NCBI GenBank assembly: GCA_016720065.1
Contig: JADJXY010000002.1
Span: 2,741,001 to 2,805,000 of the forward strand
Direction of reading: 5' to 3'
Length of the DNA stretch: 64,000 bases
Origin: Betaproteobacteria bacterium
GTDB lineage: Bacteria > Pseudomonadota > Gammaproteobacteria > Burkholderiales > Rhodocyclaceae
Shown here: positions 7,663 to 15,391 of the stretch, piece by piece
Position numbering within the stretch: the first letter of the stretch is position 1
Layout of the letters: every line of letters begins with the position of its first letter
Translations under genes and position numbers: made by a program
Notes under the pieces: generated by a model
Seen by the model: the letters and a program-made list of their open reading frames with translations, nothing else
Told to the model about the DNA's origin: nothing
The model's database searches: none

Positions 7663-8754
7663 ATGAGCCAGTCCACCGCCGTCCTCATCCTGGCCTTCGC
7701 CGCCGGGGGGCTCTTTGGAGCCCTTTCCCAGAAGACTCGCTTCTGCACCATGGGGGCGCTGGCCGACCTGGTGCTGATGGGCGACCGGCTGCGGCTGCGC
7801 ATGTGGCTCATGGCCATCGCCGTCGCCATACTGGGTACCTGGGGGCTCCAGGCCGGTGGCTGGGCAGACCTGGGGAAAAGTCTCTATCGCGGGGCAACCC
7901 TGCCCTGGCTTTCCCACCTGATTGGCGGTGCGGCCTTCGGCGTCGGCATGGTGCTGGCCTCGGGCTGCGGCGCGCGGACCCTGGTGCGCATCGGCGCGGG
8001 CAACCTGAAATCCCTGGTCGTCTTCCTGGTCGTCGGCCTGGGCGCCGCGATGACCCTGCGCGGAGTGCTGGCCGTGGGGCGTGTGGCCTGGCTCGACCCG
8101 CCGACCCTGCGCTTCGAGGGCGGCCAGGATCTGGCGTCCTTGGTCGCGGGCCTGGGGCTGGCTCCGGGGGTCGCCCTGGCCGTCGTCAGCCTGACCCTGG
8201 GCGGAGGGCTCGCGGCCTATGCCCTGGCCGACGCCCAGTTCCGCCAGCGCGACCCGCTGCTGGGCGGGGTCGGCATCGGCCTCGCCGTGCTGCTCGCCTG
8301 GTGGGCAAGCGCCCACTTCGGTTATCTCGCCGAAGATCCGGAAACCCTGCAAGAGGCCTTTCTGACCACGCAGTCCGGCCGGCCGGAGTCCTTGAGCTTT
8401 GTCGCCCCCTTCGCCCACACCCTGGACCTCCTGACCCTATGGTCCGACACCAGCCGCAAATTGAGCTTCGGCGTCGCCGCCTGCGCCGGCGTGGTGGCCG
8501 GCGCAGCCGTCATGGCCTTGGCCGAAGGCAGTTTCCGCTGGGAGGGTTTCGCCGGGCCCGCCGACACCGCCCGCCACCTGCTCGGTGCCCTGCTGATGGG
8601 TTTCGGCGGCGTCACGGCCCTGGGCTGCACCATCGGGCAGGGGATCAGCGGGGTATCGACCCTGGCCCTCGGCTCCTTCCTCACCCTGGGCGCCATCGTC
8701 GCCGGGGCCGTCTGTGCCCTGAAGATCAGTGAACGCACGGCGGGCAACGCCTGA
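7663..8754 (+). CDS. YeeE/YedE family membrane transporter (TsuA-like)
   Basis: 363-aa, very hydrophobic protein with about nine to ten transmembrane segments. It carries the family Cys motifs KTRFCTMG near residue 28, SGCGARTL near 105 and GCTIGQG near 325. In characterised YeeE/TsuA members such cysteines line a path for thiosulfate uptake. A sulfur-compound transporter is the best reading; the actual substrate is inferred from family only. No TusA-like partner (YeeD) is adjacent. The 113 bp after queC carry no gene; both queC and this gene are bounded by a repeated CCCTGAACCATG string (about 7541 and 7654). Confidence 0.83.
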   Translation: MSQSTAVLILAFAAGGLFGALSQKTRFCTMGALADLVLMGDRLRLRMWLMAIAVAILGTWGLQAGGWADLGKSLYRGATLPWLSHLIGGAAFGVGMVLASGCGARTLVRIGAGNLKSLVVFLVVGLGAAMTLRGVLAVGRVAWLDPPTLRFEGGQDLASLVAGLGLAPGVALAVVSLTLGGGLAAYALADAQFRQRDPLLGGVGIGLAVLLAWWASAHFGYLAEDPETLQEAFLTTQSGRPESLSFVAPFAHTLDLLTLWSDTSRKLSFGVAACAGVVAGAAVMALAEGSFRWEGFAGPADTARHLLGALLMGFGGVTALGCTIGQGISGVSTLALGSFLTLGAIVAGAVCALKISERTAGNA

Positions 8755-8871
8755 AGGACTGCCTTGGGCCCCGCCTTGCGCAGCGTCCGGCGGGGGTGTC
8801 CCCCAGGGAGCACAGGCGGGTGCCCTCCCTTTACCCCGCGCTCCAGGTGACGGCGCTCGGGCCGCCGCAGT

Positions 8872-8900
8872 TTGACAGCCTCCGGCGGCCTCAATATAAT
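8872..8900 (+). promoter_or_regulatory. Consensus sigma-70 promoter of the tRNA-Lys pair
   Basis: TTGACA (8872-8877), a 17-bp spacer and TATAAT (8895-8900) form a perfect consensus promoter. It ends 14 bp before the first tRNA, as expected for a strongly expressed stable-RNA transcription unit. Confidence 0.9.
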
Positions 8901-8914
8901 CGCGCCTCCCTGCT

Positions 8915-8990
8915 GGGTCGGTAGCTCAGTCGGTAGAGCAGCGGACTTTTAATCCGTTGGTCGCGAGTTCGAATCTCGCCCGACCCACCA
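8915..8990 (+). tRNA. tRNA-Lys (anticodon TTT)
   Basis: 76-nt cloverleaf with acceptor stem GGGTCGG/CCGACCC, D-loop AGCTCAGTCGGTAGAGC, anticodon loop CTTTTAA (anticodon TTT), T-loop GTTCGAATC and an encoded 3' CCA. It is the first of two lysine tRNAs behind a consensus promoter. Confidence 0.97.
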
Positions 8991-9033
8991 CCCGCAGAGC
9001 ATGGCAGCCTTGGGCTGTCGCAGGAAAAATTCT

Positions 9034-9109
9034 GGGTCGTTAGCTCAGTTGGTAGAGCAGCGGACTCTTAATCCGTAGGTCGAGTGTTCGAATCACTCAC
9101 GACCCACCA
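9034..9109 (+). tRNA. tRNA-Lys (anticodon CTT)
   Basis: 76-nt cloverleaf with acceptor stem GGGTCGT/ACGACCC, anticodon loop CTCTTAA (anticodon CTT), T-loop GTTCGAATC and an encoded CCA. It lies 43 bp after the TTT-lysine tRNA and is probably cotranscribed. The spacer holds no other gene. A tandem TTT/CTT pair gives both lysine decoders from one promoter. Confidence 0.97.
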
Positions 9110-9115
9110 GAATTC

Positions 9116-9157
9116 AAACGGCTTCCCGAGGTTTTCCTCCGGAAGCCGTTTCGTTTT
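9116..9157 (+). terminator. Intrinsic terminator of the tRNA-Lys pair
   Basis: Stem AAACGGCTTCC (9116-9126) pairs with GGAAGCCGTTT (9141-9151), followed by the short T-rich run CGTTTTC. It sits 7 bp after the second tRNA. The 11-bp stem is strong, although the T-tract is interrupted. Confidence 0.8.
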
Positions 9158-9202
9158 CAGGCACCCTCCGCTGCAACGGGCGCGCGAGTGTCAGTCAAGC
9201 GA

Positions 9203-9799
9203 TCAGGCGGCGACGCCCGGCTTGCCCGGTGGTCGGATCGCCTCGTTCCACGAGCGGGCGAAGCACTCGGACTGGGCGCCCATGGTGACGCCGTGGCGCG
9301 ATTGGGCGGTGAGGCAGAGGGCGAGACCGGCCTGGTCCACGGCGGTCACCGCGCTGGTGTCGATTTCCTGTACGCCCACCCGGGTGAGGGCATGCATGAA
9401 GTCATTGCGCAAGCCGCCGTTGAGACCGCCGCTGATACGCAGGACGCGCCGCCCGCCGGTCTCGTGAGTGCTGAGGATGGACGCCTTGCCCTGGGCCAGG
9501 GCGCCGTCGATGGCGTCGTCGATGGCCAGTTCGCTGATGGGGCCGGATTCGAAGCGCACGCCGTAGAGATTGCCCACCCGGCTGACGACGACCGCCGCTA
9601 CGTCGACGACGGCGGAACCGAAGAGGGAGAATTCGCAGCCGCAATGGCGGCCGATGGTCATGTCGAGCCCACTGCGCAGCATCAGGCCCGCCAGGGAAAG
9701 ATTCTCGATGGTGCCGATTGCCACCGATCCGCCATAACCGATGGAGATCGCGGGAGGTTCGCAGAAACGGATGCGCTGGTGGCGTCGCTGGTCGAGCAT
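9203..9799 (-). CDS. PilZ-domain protein with a STAS-like C-terminal part
   Basis: 198-aa protein. The N-terminal half carries the two c-di-GMP-binding motifs of PilZ domains: QRRHQRIR at the start and NLSLAG (residues 33-38), then YGVRFE later. The second half, about residues 112-198, contains VQEIDTSAVTAVDQAGLALCLTA, which resembles the core strand-helix of STAS domains. That would join a c-di-GMP receptor to an anti-anti-sigma-like output, and the second domain call is inference. The ATG at 9799 follows a GGAG motif and is preferred over upstream frames that run into the metX control region. Confidence 0.68.
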   Translation of the reverse strand: MLDQRRHQRIRFCEPPAISIGYGGSVAIGTIENLSLAGLMLRSGLDMTIGRHCGCEFSLFGSAVVDVAAVVVSRVGNLYGVRFESGPISELAIDDAIDGALAQGKASILSTHETGGRRVLRISGGLNGGLRNDFMHALTRVGVQEIDTSAVTAVDQAGLALCLTAQSRHGVTMGAQSECFARSWNEAIRPPGKPGVAA

Positions 9800-9895
9800 G
9801 GACAGAGCTCCGAGCGAAAAGTGGGGGGGAGGCGCCCATGTTACCAGCAGGCGGCAGTCCAGGGGAGGCGGCCGCTGGGCGCTGCGGAACCTCGA

Positions 9896-9924
9896 TTGAC
9901 TTTGCCTGACCATGTGGGTATCTT
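9896..9924 (+). promoter_or_regulatory. Promoter for the metX leader
   Basis: TTGACT (9896-9901), a 17-bp spacer and TATCTT (9919-9924) make a good sigma-70 promoter. The predicted transcript start, about 9931, lies just before the SAM-II element, so the whole riboswitch would be transcribed. Confidence 0.7.
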
Positions 9925-9944
9925 GCCCCAACCCGGGATTTCCG

Positions 9945-9999
9945 GCGGCGCCGATTTGACTTCAGCTTGCGGGCGCCCGACAAATGCGGCTAAAGCGAG
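9945..9999 (+). ncRNA. SAM-II (metA-type) riboswitch
   Basis: This stretch fits the SAM-II consensus closely. P1 pairs GGCGCC (9947-9952) with GGCGCC (9972-9977). The conserved GATTTGAC follows the first arm, CTTGC precedes the second, and the second arm is followed by GACAAATGCGGCTAAA, the highly conserved pseudoknot strand. SAM-II binds S-adenosylmethionine and represses methionine genes, which matches its position before metX. A terminator hairpin follows 14 bp downstream, suggesting control of transcription as well as, or instead of, ribosome access. Confidence 0.88.
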
Positions 10000-10012
10000 G
10001 TCGGTTGAAAAA

Positions 10013-10049
10013 CACCCGGTCCGCGATGAGCCACCGGGTTTTTCTTTTT
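10013..10049 (+). terminator. Leader terminator hairpin between the SAM-II element and metX
   Basis: ACCCGGT (10014-10020) pairs with ACCGGGT (10033-10039) and runs straight into TTTTCTTTTT. This is a standard intrinsic terminator located inside the leader and 12 bp before the metX ATG. A possible competing pairing is CCGAC (9977-9981) with GTCGG (10000-10004), which could link ligand state to terminator formation; that is inference. Confidence 0.75.
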
Positions 10050-10060
10050 CCGGAGCAGGA

Positions 10061-11191
10061 ATGGCAGGAGAGCAACAAGGCGTCGGGCAGGTCGAAGCGC
10101 AGCGGGCCCATTTTTCCGAGCCCCTCAACTTGCGCAGCGGCGGGGTCATTCCCGAGTACGACCTCGTCTATGAAACCTACGGCAGCCTCAATGCCGCGAA
10201 GTCGAACGCCATCCTGGTGTGCCACGCCCTTTCGGGGCATCACCACGTCGCCGGTCACTATGCCGACCAGCCGGACAACCTCGGCTGGTGGGACAATATC
10301 GTCGGCCCGGGCCGGCCGCTGGATACCGACCGCTTCTTCATCGTCGGAGTAAACAACCTGGGGGGCTGCCACGGCTCCACCGGCCCTTCGTCGATCAACC
10401 CGGCCAGCGGCAAGCCCTGGGGAGCCGATTTCCCCATGGTCGCCGTCATCGACTGGGTCAAGGCCCAGGCCCGCCTGGCGGACCTTCTGGGCATCGATGC
10501 CTGGGCGGCTGTGGTCGGCGGCAGCCTGGGAGGCATGCAGGCCCTGCGCTGGACCATCACCTTTCCCGAACGGGTTCGCCACGCCGTGGTCGTCGCCGCG
10601 GCGCCTCGCCTGTCGGCCCAGAACATCGCCTTCAACGACGTCGCCCGCCAGGCCATCCTCACCGACCCCGATTTCCACGGCGGCCACTATTACGAGCACG
10701 GCACCCGCCCCATTCGGGGACTGCGTCTGGCCCGCATGCTGGGCCACATCACCTACCTGTCCGACGATCAGATGGGGGAGAAATTCGGGCGGGAACTCAG
10801 GAACGGCTCGTTCTCCTTCGATTTCGATGTCGAATTTCAGATCGAGTCCTATCTGCGCTACCAGGGCGACAAATTCGCCGGCTATTTCGACGCCAATACC
10901 TATCTCCTGATGACCAAGGCTCTGGATTACTTCGATCCGGCCCGGGAGGAGAACGGGGACCTGGTGGCCACGCTGGCCCGCAGCCAGGCTGGCTTCCTCG
11001 TCGTGTCCTTCACCACGGACTGGCGCTTTTCGCCGGCGCGCTCCAAGGAGATCGTGCATGCCCTGGTGGCGAGCGGCCGCGACGTGTCCTACGCCGAAAT
11101 CGACCTCAATTTCGGCCACGATTCCTTCCTGATGGCCGATCCGCACTATCACGGCGTCGTCGGCGCCTATCTCGCCAACATCACGCTATGA
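10061..11191 (+). CDS. metX: Homoserine O-acyltransferase MetX
   Basis: 376-aa alpha/beta-hydrolase-fold enzyme that acylates homoserine, the first committed step of methionine synthesis. It shows NNLGGCHGSTGPSS (about residues 98-111), the nucleophile elbow GGSLGGMQ with Ser155, and the C-terminal acid/His region ending NFGHDSFLM. MetX proteins of proteobacteria paired with MetW often use succinyl-CoA, so acyl specificity cannot be assigned from motifs alone. The ATG at 10061 follows GGAGCAGGA and lies after the leader terminator. The stop overlaps metW (ATGA). Confidence 0.94.
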   Translation: MAGEQQGVGQVEAQRAHFSEPLNLRSGGVIPEYDLVYETYGSLNAAKSNAILVCHALSGHHHVAGHYADQPDNLGWWDNIVGPGRPLDTDRFFIVGVNNLGGCHGSTGPSSINPASGKPWGADFPMVAVIDWVKAQARLADLLGIDAWAAVVGGSLGGMQALRWTITFPERVRHAVVVAAAPRLSAQNIAFNDVARQAILTDPDFHGGHYYEHGTRPIRGLRLARMLGHITYLSDDQMGEKFGRELRNGSFSFDFDVEFQIESYLRYQGDKFAGYFDANTYLLMTKALDYFDPAREENGDLVATLARSQAGFLVVSFTTDWRFSPARSKEIVHALVASGRDVSYAEIDLNFGHDSFLMADPHYHGVVGAYLANITL

Positions 11192-11787
11192 CCGACCACC
11201 TGGGGCGTCCCGACTTCGAACTCATCGCCGGCTGGGTGCTGCCCGGTCACCGCGTCCTCGACCTGGGGTGTGGCGACGGCTCCCTGTTGCGTCTGCTGAT
11301 CGACAGCAAGGGCGTGCGCGGCTGGGGGGTGGAAATCGACGACGCCAACGTGCTGGCCGCGGTGCGACGGGGCATCAACGTCATCCAGGGCAACCTGGAG
11401 GACGGCCTTACCGGCTTCGCAGACGGGGCCTTCGACCATGTGGTTCTTTCCCGCACCCTGCAGACCGTCCGCCATACCGAGAGAATCCTGGCCGAAATGC
11501 TGCGCGTGGGGCGGGAAGCGGTGGTGTCCTTCCCCAATTTCGCCTACTGGAAGAACCGCCAGGCAGTGCTCAACGGCCGCATGCCCGTTTCCGAGGATCT
11601 GCCCTACGAGTGGTACGACTCGCCCAATCTGCGTTTCTTTGCCATTCCTGACTTCGAAGCCCTGGTGGGCAAGATGGGGCTCTCCATCCGGGAAAGACGG
11701 GTGCTGGACGAAAAGGGGCAATGGGTGACCGAGGAACCCAACTTCCTCGGCAGTCTGGCGGTCTACCGCCTGACCCGCCCCCGGTGA
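11188..11787 (+). CDS. metW: Methionine biosynthesis protein MetW
   Basis: 199-aa class I methyltransferase-fold protein with VLDLGCGDG near the N-terminus, GVEIDDANV, NLEDGL and VVLSRTLQ. It matches MetW, which accompanies MetX in many proteobacteria and is needed for full homoserine acylation. The start codon overlaps the metX stop by 4 bp, so the two are translationally coupled and share the SAM-II control. Its own stop overlaps the next gene's GTG. Confidence 0.93.
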   Translation: MTDHLGRPDFELIAGWVLPGHRVLDLGCGDGSLLRLLIDSKGVRGWGVEIDDANVLAAVRRGINVIQGNLEDGLTGFADGAFDHVVLSRTLQTVRHTERILAEMLRVGREAVVSFPNFAYWKNRQAVLNGRMPVSEDLPYEWYDSPNLRFFAIPDFEALVGKMGLSIRERRVLDEKGQWVTEEPNFLGSLAVYRLTRPR

Positions 11788-13040
11788 GCGGTTCCGCGCC
11801 GGCGTGGCTGGCGCCGCTCCTCACGCGGCGCATGGCGATTTGCGTCGTCACGGGGTTTTCATCCGGCCTGCCCCTCTTTCTCCTGCTCAATCTTCTGCCG
11901 GCCTGGCTCAAGACCGAGGGTATCGGCATTCGGGAAATCGGCCTCTTCGCCCTGATCCAGTTTCCCTACACCTGGAAGTTCCTCTGGGCGCCGCTGGTGG
12001 ACCGCTACGCCCTTCCCCTCCTTGGCCGCAGGCGCGGCTGGATGTTCAGCAGTCAGGTTCTGCTGGCCCTGAGCATCGCCGCCCTGGGCTTCCTCTCCCC
12101 CCAGGCCGGCCTGGGCAGCATCGTGGGGGTCGCCGTGGCTGTCGCCCTGCTCTCGGCCACCCAGGACATCGTCCTCGACGCCTATCGCCGCGAGCTGCTG
12201 CTGGACAGCGAACTGGGCCTGGGCAATGCCGTGCATGTCAATGCCTACAAGATTGCCGGCCTCATTCCGGGTTCCCTCTCCCTTTGGCTCGCCGACCGCC
12301 TGCCCTGGAGCGAGGTGTTCGCCATCACCGCCTTGTTCATGTTGCCTGGCGCCCTCATGACCCTGGTGGTGCGCGAACCCGATGCGGTCGCCCTGGCTCC
12401 CAAGACCCTGGCCCAGGCGGTGACCGAGCCCTTCCGGGAATTCCTCGGGCGCCAGGGTCTGAACGGCGCCCTCCTCATCCTGGCCTTCATCTTCCTGTAC
12501 AAGCTTGGCGATTCCCTGTGCACTGCGCTGGCTACGCCCTTCTACCTGGAAATGGGTTTCACCAAGAGCGAAATCGGGCTGGTGGCCAAGAACGCCGGAC
12601 TCTGGCCCTCGGTCATCGGCGGCCTCCTGGGAGGCCTGTGGATGGTTCGCCTGGGCATCAATCGCGCCCTGTGGGTTTTTGGGGTGGTGCAGTGGGTCGC
12701 CATCCTGGGCTTTGCCGGTCTCGCCGCCCTGGGACCTGCCGCGGCGACGCCGGACCGCCTGTGGGCGCTGGCCGGCGTCATCGGCTTCGAGGCTCTCGGC
12801 GTCGGGCTGGGGACAGCGGCCTTCGTGGCCTACATTGCCCGCACCACGCATCCCGCCTTTACCGCGACCCAGTTCGCCCTGTTCACCAGCCTGGCGGCCG
12901 TGCCGCGCACCGTGGTCAATGCCTCGGCGGGCTGGCTGGTCGAGGGCCTAGGCTGGACGAATTTTTTCTTCCTGTGCGCGCTGCTCGCGGCCCCCGGCAT
13001 GATGCTCCTGACCCGGGTCGCGCCCTGGCGGGAACGCTGA
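11784..13040 (+). CDS. ampG: AmpG-like MFS permease
   Basis: 418-aa protein with about 12 transmembrane helices and the MFS layout of AmpG, which imports cell-wall muropeptides (GlcNAc-anhydroMurNAc peptides) for recycling. Typical blocks are FSSGLPLFLLLNLLPAWLK, TWKFLWAPLVDRY, SATQDIVLDAYRRE and FYLEMGFTKSEIG. I place the start at GTG 11784, which overlaps the metW stop (GTGA); an in-frame ATG 63 bp upstream lies inside metW and adds no similarity. Coupling to the methionine genes is probably only organisational. Confidence 0.85.
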   Translation: MSGSAPAWLAPLLTRRMAICVVTGFSSGLPLFLLLNLLPAWLKTEGIGIREIGLFALIQFPYTWKFLWAPLVDRYALPLLGRRRGWMFSSQVLLALSIAALGFLSPQAGLGSIVGVAVAVALLSATQDIVLDAYRRELLLDSELGLGNAVHVNAYKIAGLIPGSLSLWLADRLPWSEVFAITALFMLPGALMTLVVREPDAVALAPKTLAQAVTEPFREFLGRQGLNGALLILAFIFLYKLGDSLCTALATPFYLEMGFTKSEIGLVAKNAGLWPSVIGGLLGGLWMVRLGINRALWVFGVVQWVAILGFAGLAALGPAAATPDRLWALAGVIGFEALGVGLGTAAFVAYIARTTHPAFTATQFALFTSLAAVPRTVVNASAGWLVEGLGWTNFFFLCALLAAPGMMLLTRVAPWRER

Positions 13041-13053
13041 TCGGCCAAAGCAG

Positions 13054-13075
13054 CGCCGCTGATGCGTCAGCGGCG
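13054..13075. terminator. Hairpin between convergent genes
   Basis: CGCCGCTGA (13054-13062) and TCAGCGGCG (13067-13075) form a 9-bp perfect stem with loop TGCG. It lies between the end of the ampG-like gene and the end of the facing small-protein operon, and it overlaps the latter's stop codon. No T-run is present, so terminator function is only plausible. Confidence 0.4.
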
Positions 13076-13366
13076 TGGCCGGCGCCGGCGATCCAGCCAC
13101 CAGGCGTATGCCGGAAGCAGTACCGCCGACCCGGGCAGCAACAGGAAGAGAAGATAGGGTGAAAGGTGGCTGAGGCGCCGCAAGTGGGCGATGAGCAGCA
13201 TTTTGTCGCTGTCGCTCCAGGCCTGGCCATTGCGGGATTTCATCAGGAGGGGCATGAAGCCCCGCAGCGCGACCACCTGGGTTACCACGCGCTGCATCTC
13301 CCGCCGCTGGGAAGCCACGAGCAGGCGCCACCAGGGAACCGCGACCGGCAATTCCGGGGAAGTCAT
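13067..13366 (-). CDS. Small membrane protein, LETM1-like similarity uncertain
   Basis: 99-aa protein, last gene of a four-gene operon. It has an amphipathic N-terminal half (WRLLVASQRREMQRVVTQVV), then LSHLSPYLLFLLLPGSAVLLP as a single transmembrane segment and a basic tail WWLDRRRRPRR. The SPYLLFLLLPGS stretch recalls the membrane segment of LETM1-type proteins, but the rest is too short for that family. Function is unknown. Its start overlaps the stop of the preceding gene by 4 bp. Confidence 0.6.
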   Translation of the reverse strand: MTSPELPVAVPWWRLLVASQRREMQRVVTQVVALRGFMPLLMKSRNGQAWSDSDKMLLIAHLRRLSHLSPYLLFLLLPGSAVLLPAYAWWLDRRRRPRR

Positions 13367-13653
13367 GACTCCGTAAAGCGCTTTTTGAGCGAGCGCCAAC
13401 CGCGCCAGAGAAAGAAGCTGCGCTTGGCCCAGCGCCACGCCCGCGCAGGCCGCGCAGCGAGGAGAGCAAGGGCGAAGGCGGCGACCGGCTTGGGATTGGC
13501 CTTCACCCAGCGCCCTGCGGCCAGGAGGCGATCGACCCCCGCCAGGGCGCTCTCGATGGGCCAGGCGCTCTGCGCGAGGTCTTCCCGCTGCCGGGCGCAG
13601 CGGGCACGAAGCTCGCCCCGGCGCAGGGCCAGTTCGATGCGGCGGTCGCTCAT
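13363..13653 (-). CDS. YqjK-like small protein
   Basis: 96-aa basic protein beginning MSDRRIELALRRGELRARCARQREDL, a pattern typical of YqjK-like proteins. A weakly hydrophobic stretch (PVAAFALALLAARPA) follows. It sits directly after the YqjE-like gene with a 4-bp overlap, the same order as in the enterobacterial yqjDEK group. Its role is unknown; the group is linked to membrane-bound ribosome-associated proteins and stationary phase. Confidence 0.66.
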   Translation of the reverse strand: MSDRRIELALRRGELRARCARQREDLAQSAWPIESALAGVDRLLAAGRWVKANPKPVAAFALALLAARPARAWRWAKRSFFLWRGWRSLKKRFTES

Positions 13654-14045
13654 CGCGGATCGCTGACGCTACGCTTGAGGCGGGCGAGGTCGCTTTCCAG
13701 TTCAGCCAGACTCTGGGCAAAGACCGGCGATCCCTGGCGGGCCGCCCCCGCCGCCCGGGCGGCGCAAATGGCCCCCACGAGGAGAAAGAGCAGGGCTGCC
13801 AGACCAAAGACGACCAGACGCTGCTCCCAAAAGGCGGCAGCGAGAAAAACGACGACCAGGATGATCCCCAGGCCCAGGAAAAAGAGCGCCGCGCCGGCAT
13901 AGACGAGCATTCCCAGGAGGCGCAGCTTCTCCTCCTGCAATTCGACCGAAAGGAGCTCGAAGCGCGTCTTGCCGATGGCGACGGCCGTCGCCATCAGGCG
14001 CTTCAGGGCGGCGAAGCTGCCTTCGCCGCCTTCGCCGACCGCCAT
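13650..14045 (-). CDS. YqjE-like phage-holin family membrane protein
   Basis: 131-aa protein with an N-terminal amphipathic helix (SFAALKRLMATAVAIGKTRFELLSVELQEEKLR split over residues 10-42). Two strong transmembrane segments follow (LLGMLVYAGAALFFLGLGII and VVFGLAALLFLLVGAICAA), with a charged C-terminal helix. This is the pattern of the YqjE/holin-X family. It is not evidence of a prophage: the neighbours are YqjD- and YqjK-like. It lies 4 bp downstream of the YqjD-like gene. Confidence 0.78.
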   Translation of the reverse strand: MAVGEGGEGSFAALKRLMATAVAIGKTRFELLSVELQEEKLRLLGMLVYAGAALFFLGLGIILVVVFLAAAFWEQRLVVFGLAALLFLLVGAICAARAAGAARQGSPVFAQSLAELESDLARLKRSVSDPR

Positions 14046-14049
14046 GGAA

Positions 14050-14364
14050 TCAGCGGCGGCCGATCAGCACGCCGAGGGCAAGCCCCAGGGCGGCGGCGAC
14101 GCCGACGGCCTTCCAGGGTTGCTCGTGGACGAAGTCATCCGTGGCAGTGGCGGCAGCCTTGGCCCGGTCGACGATGGCTGCTTCGGCGTCAGCCAAGCGC
14201 TCCTTGGCGTCCCGCAAGCGAATTTCGATCTTTTCCCGCAGGCCGGCCATCTTGTCGCCTGCCGCGCCCGCCGTGGCGCGCAGGATTTCTTCGGCGTCGG
14301 AAATGACGACCTTCATGTCGGCAACCAATTTGTCCTTGCCGGCGGTGGTGAGTTCTTGAGACAT
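14050..14364 (-). CDS. YqjD/ElaB-like DUF883 membrane-anchored protein
   Basis: 104-aa protein MSQELTTAGKDKLVADMKVV..., a long charged coiled-coil-like helix ending in a C-terminal transmembrane anchor with the glycine pattern WKAVGVAAALGLALGVLIGRR. This is diagnostic of DUF883 (YqjD/ElaB), C-tail-anchored proteins that bind ribosomes in stationary phase in Escherichia coli. It is the first gene of the small-protein operon. The 198 bp upstream (14365-14562) contain no gene and should hold its promoter, though I cannot single one out. Confidence 0.85.
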   Translation of the reverse strand: MSQELTTAGKDKLVADMKVVISDAEEILRATAGAAGDKMAGLREKIEIRLRDAKERLADAEAAIVDRAKAAATATDDFVHEQPWKAVGVAAALGLALGVLIGRR

Positions 14365-14562
14365 GTGTGACCTCGATGAGCAGGTGATGACGGGGGATTC
14401 CAAGGGTAGCGACTCCCGGCGGCGAAAGCAATGCGCCCGGGAGACGCGGCGGGAGCACCCGCGGTGTCGTTGTTTTTTCGCTGGCTCGACCCGGCAGAAC
14501 CAAGGGCGGGGATCACCGGCTCACGCGCCCCCTGTTTCCCGATCGGCCGCGTTGGGGACCCG

Positions 14563-15342
14563 TCAGGAATGCTCGTACTCGACGATCAGCGGCGCGTGGT
14601 CCGAGAAACGTGCATCCTTGAATACCGTGGCGCTGCGGGCTCGCGCCGCGAGGGCCGGTGTGGCGATCTGGTAGTCGATGCGCCAGCCCACGTTCTTGGC
14701 CCAGGCCTGCCCTCGATTGGACCACCAGGTGTAGGCTTCCTCGCCGGCTTCGGGGTAGAGGCGGCGGTAGACGTCGACCCAGCCGATCTCGTCGAATATG
14801 CGGGAAAGCCAGGCCCGCTCCTCCGGGAGGAAGCCCGAATTCTTGCGGTTCCCTTTCCAGTTCTTGAGGTCGATCTCACGGTGCGCGATGTTCCAGTCGC
14901 CGCAGATGACCATGTCGCGGCCCTCGGCGTAGAGCCCGGCGAGAACGGGAAGAAATGCCTCCATGAAGCGGAATTTGGCCGACTGGCGCTCCGGCGATGA
15001 TGACCCCGAGGGCAGATAGAGGGAAATGACGCTGAGATTGCCGAAATCGGCCCGCAGGAAGCGCCCCTCCGCGTCGAATTCCGGCAATCCCAGGCCTTCG
15101 ACGACGCGGTCCGGCCTGGGGCGGGACCACAGGCCGACCCCGCTGTAGCCCTTCTTGTCGGCGCAGTGGTAAGCGGCGTTCAGGCCTGCGGGCGCAAGCA
15201 TCTCGGCGCTCAGATCCGCCTGTTGCGCCTTGATTTCCTGCAGGCAAACCAAATCGGGCTGCTGTGCGTTGACCCAAGGCAGGACGCCCTTGCTCCACGC
15301 GGAGCGGATACCGTTGAGGTTGAGGGAGATGATGCGTAACAT
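14563..15342 (-). CDS. xth: Exodeoxyribonuclease III
   Basis: 259-aa ExoIII-type endonuclease/exonuclease acting at abasic sites in base-excision repair. Motifs in order: LNLNGIRSAW with the metal-binding region, LQEIKAQ (catalytic Glu), SLYLPSG, GDWNIAHREIDLKN and the terminal FSDHAPLIVEYE (Asp-His pair). The ATG at 15342 is the usual start, MLRIISLNLNG. It is transcribed away from pyrE, and the 49 bp between them must serve both. Confidence 0.95.
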   Translation of the reverse strand: MLRIISLNLNGIRSAWSKGVLPWVNAQQPDLVCLQEIKAQQADLSAEMLAPAGLNAAYHCADKKGYSGVGLWSRPRPDRVVEGLGLPEFDAEGRFLRADFGNLSVISLYLPSGSSSPERQSAKFRFMEAFLPVLAGLYAEGRDMVICGDWNIAHREIDLKNWKGNRKNSGFLPEERAWLSRIFDEIGWVDVYRRLYPEAGEEAYTWWSNRGQAWAKNVGWRIDYQIATPALAARARSATVFKDARFSDHAPLIVEYEHS

Positions 15343-15391
15343 GGCGCTTTCACCGGCTCCAGCAGCCGAAATGACAAGATTCGAGGAGAGG

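Noticed and set aside
13067..13900. 277-codon minus-strand frame as one large protein
   Set aside because: Only its last 99 codons look like protein; the upstream part overlaps the YqjK- and YqjE-like genes in another frame.
13650..14045. Phage holin hint as evidence of a prophage
   Set aside because: The protein belongs to the YqjE group and is flanked by YqjD- and YqjK-like genes; no phage genes are near.
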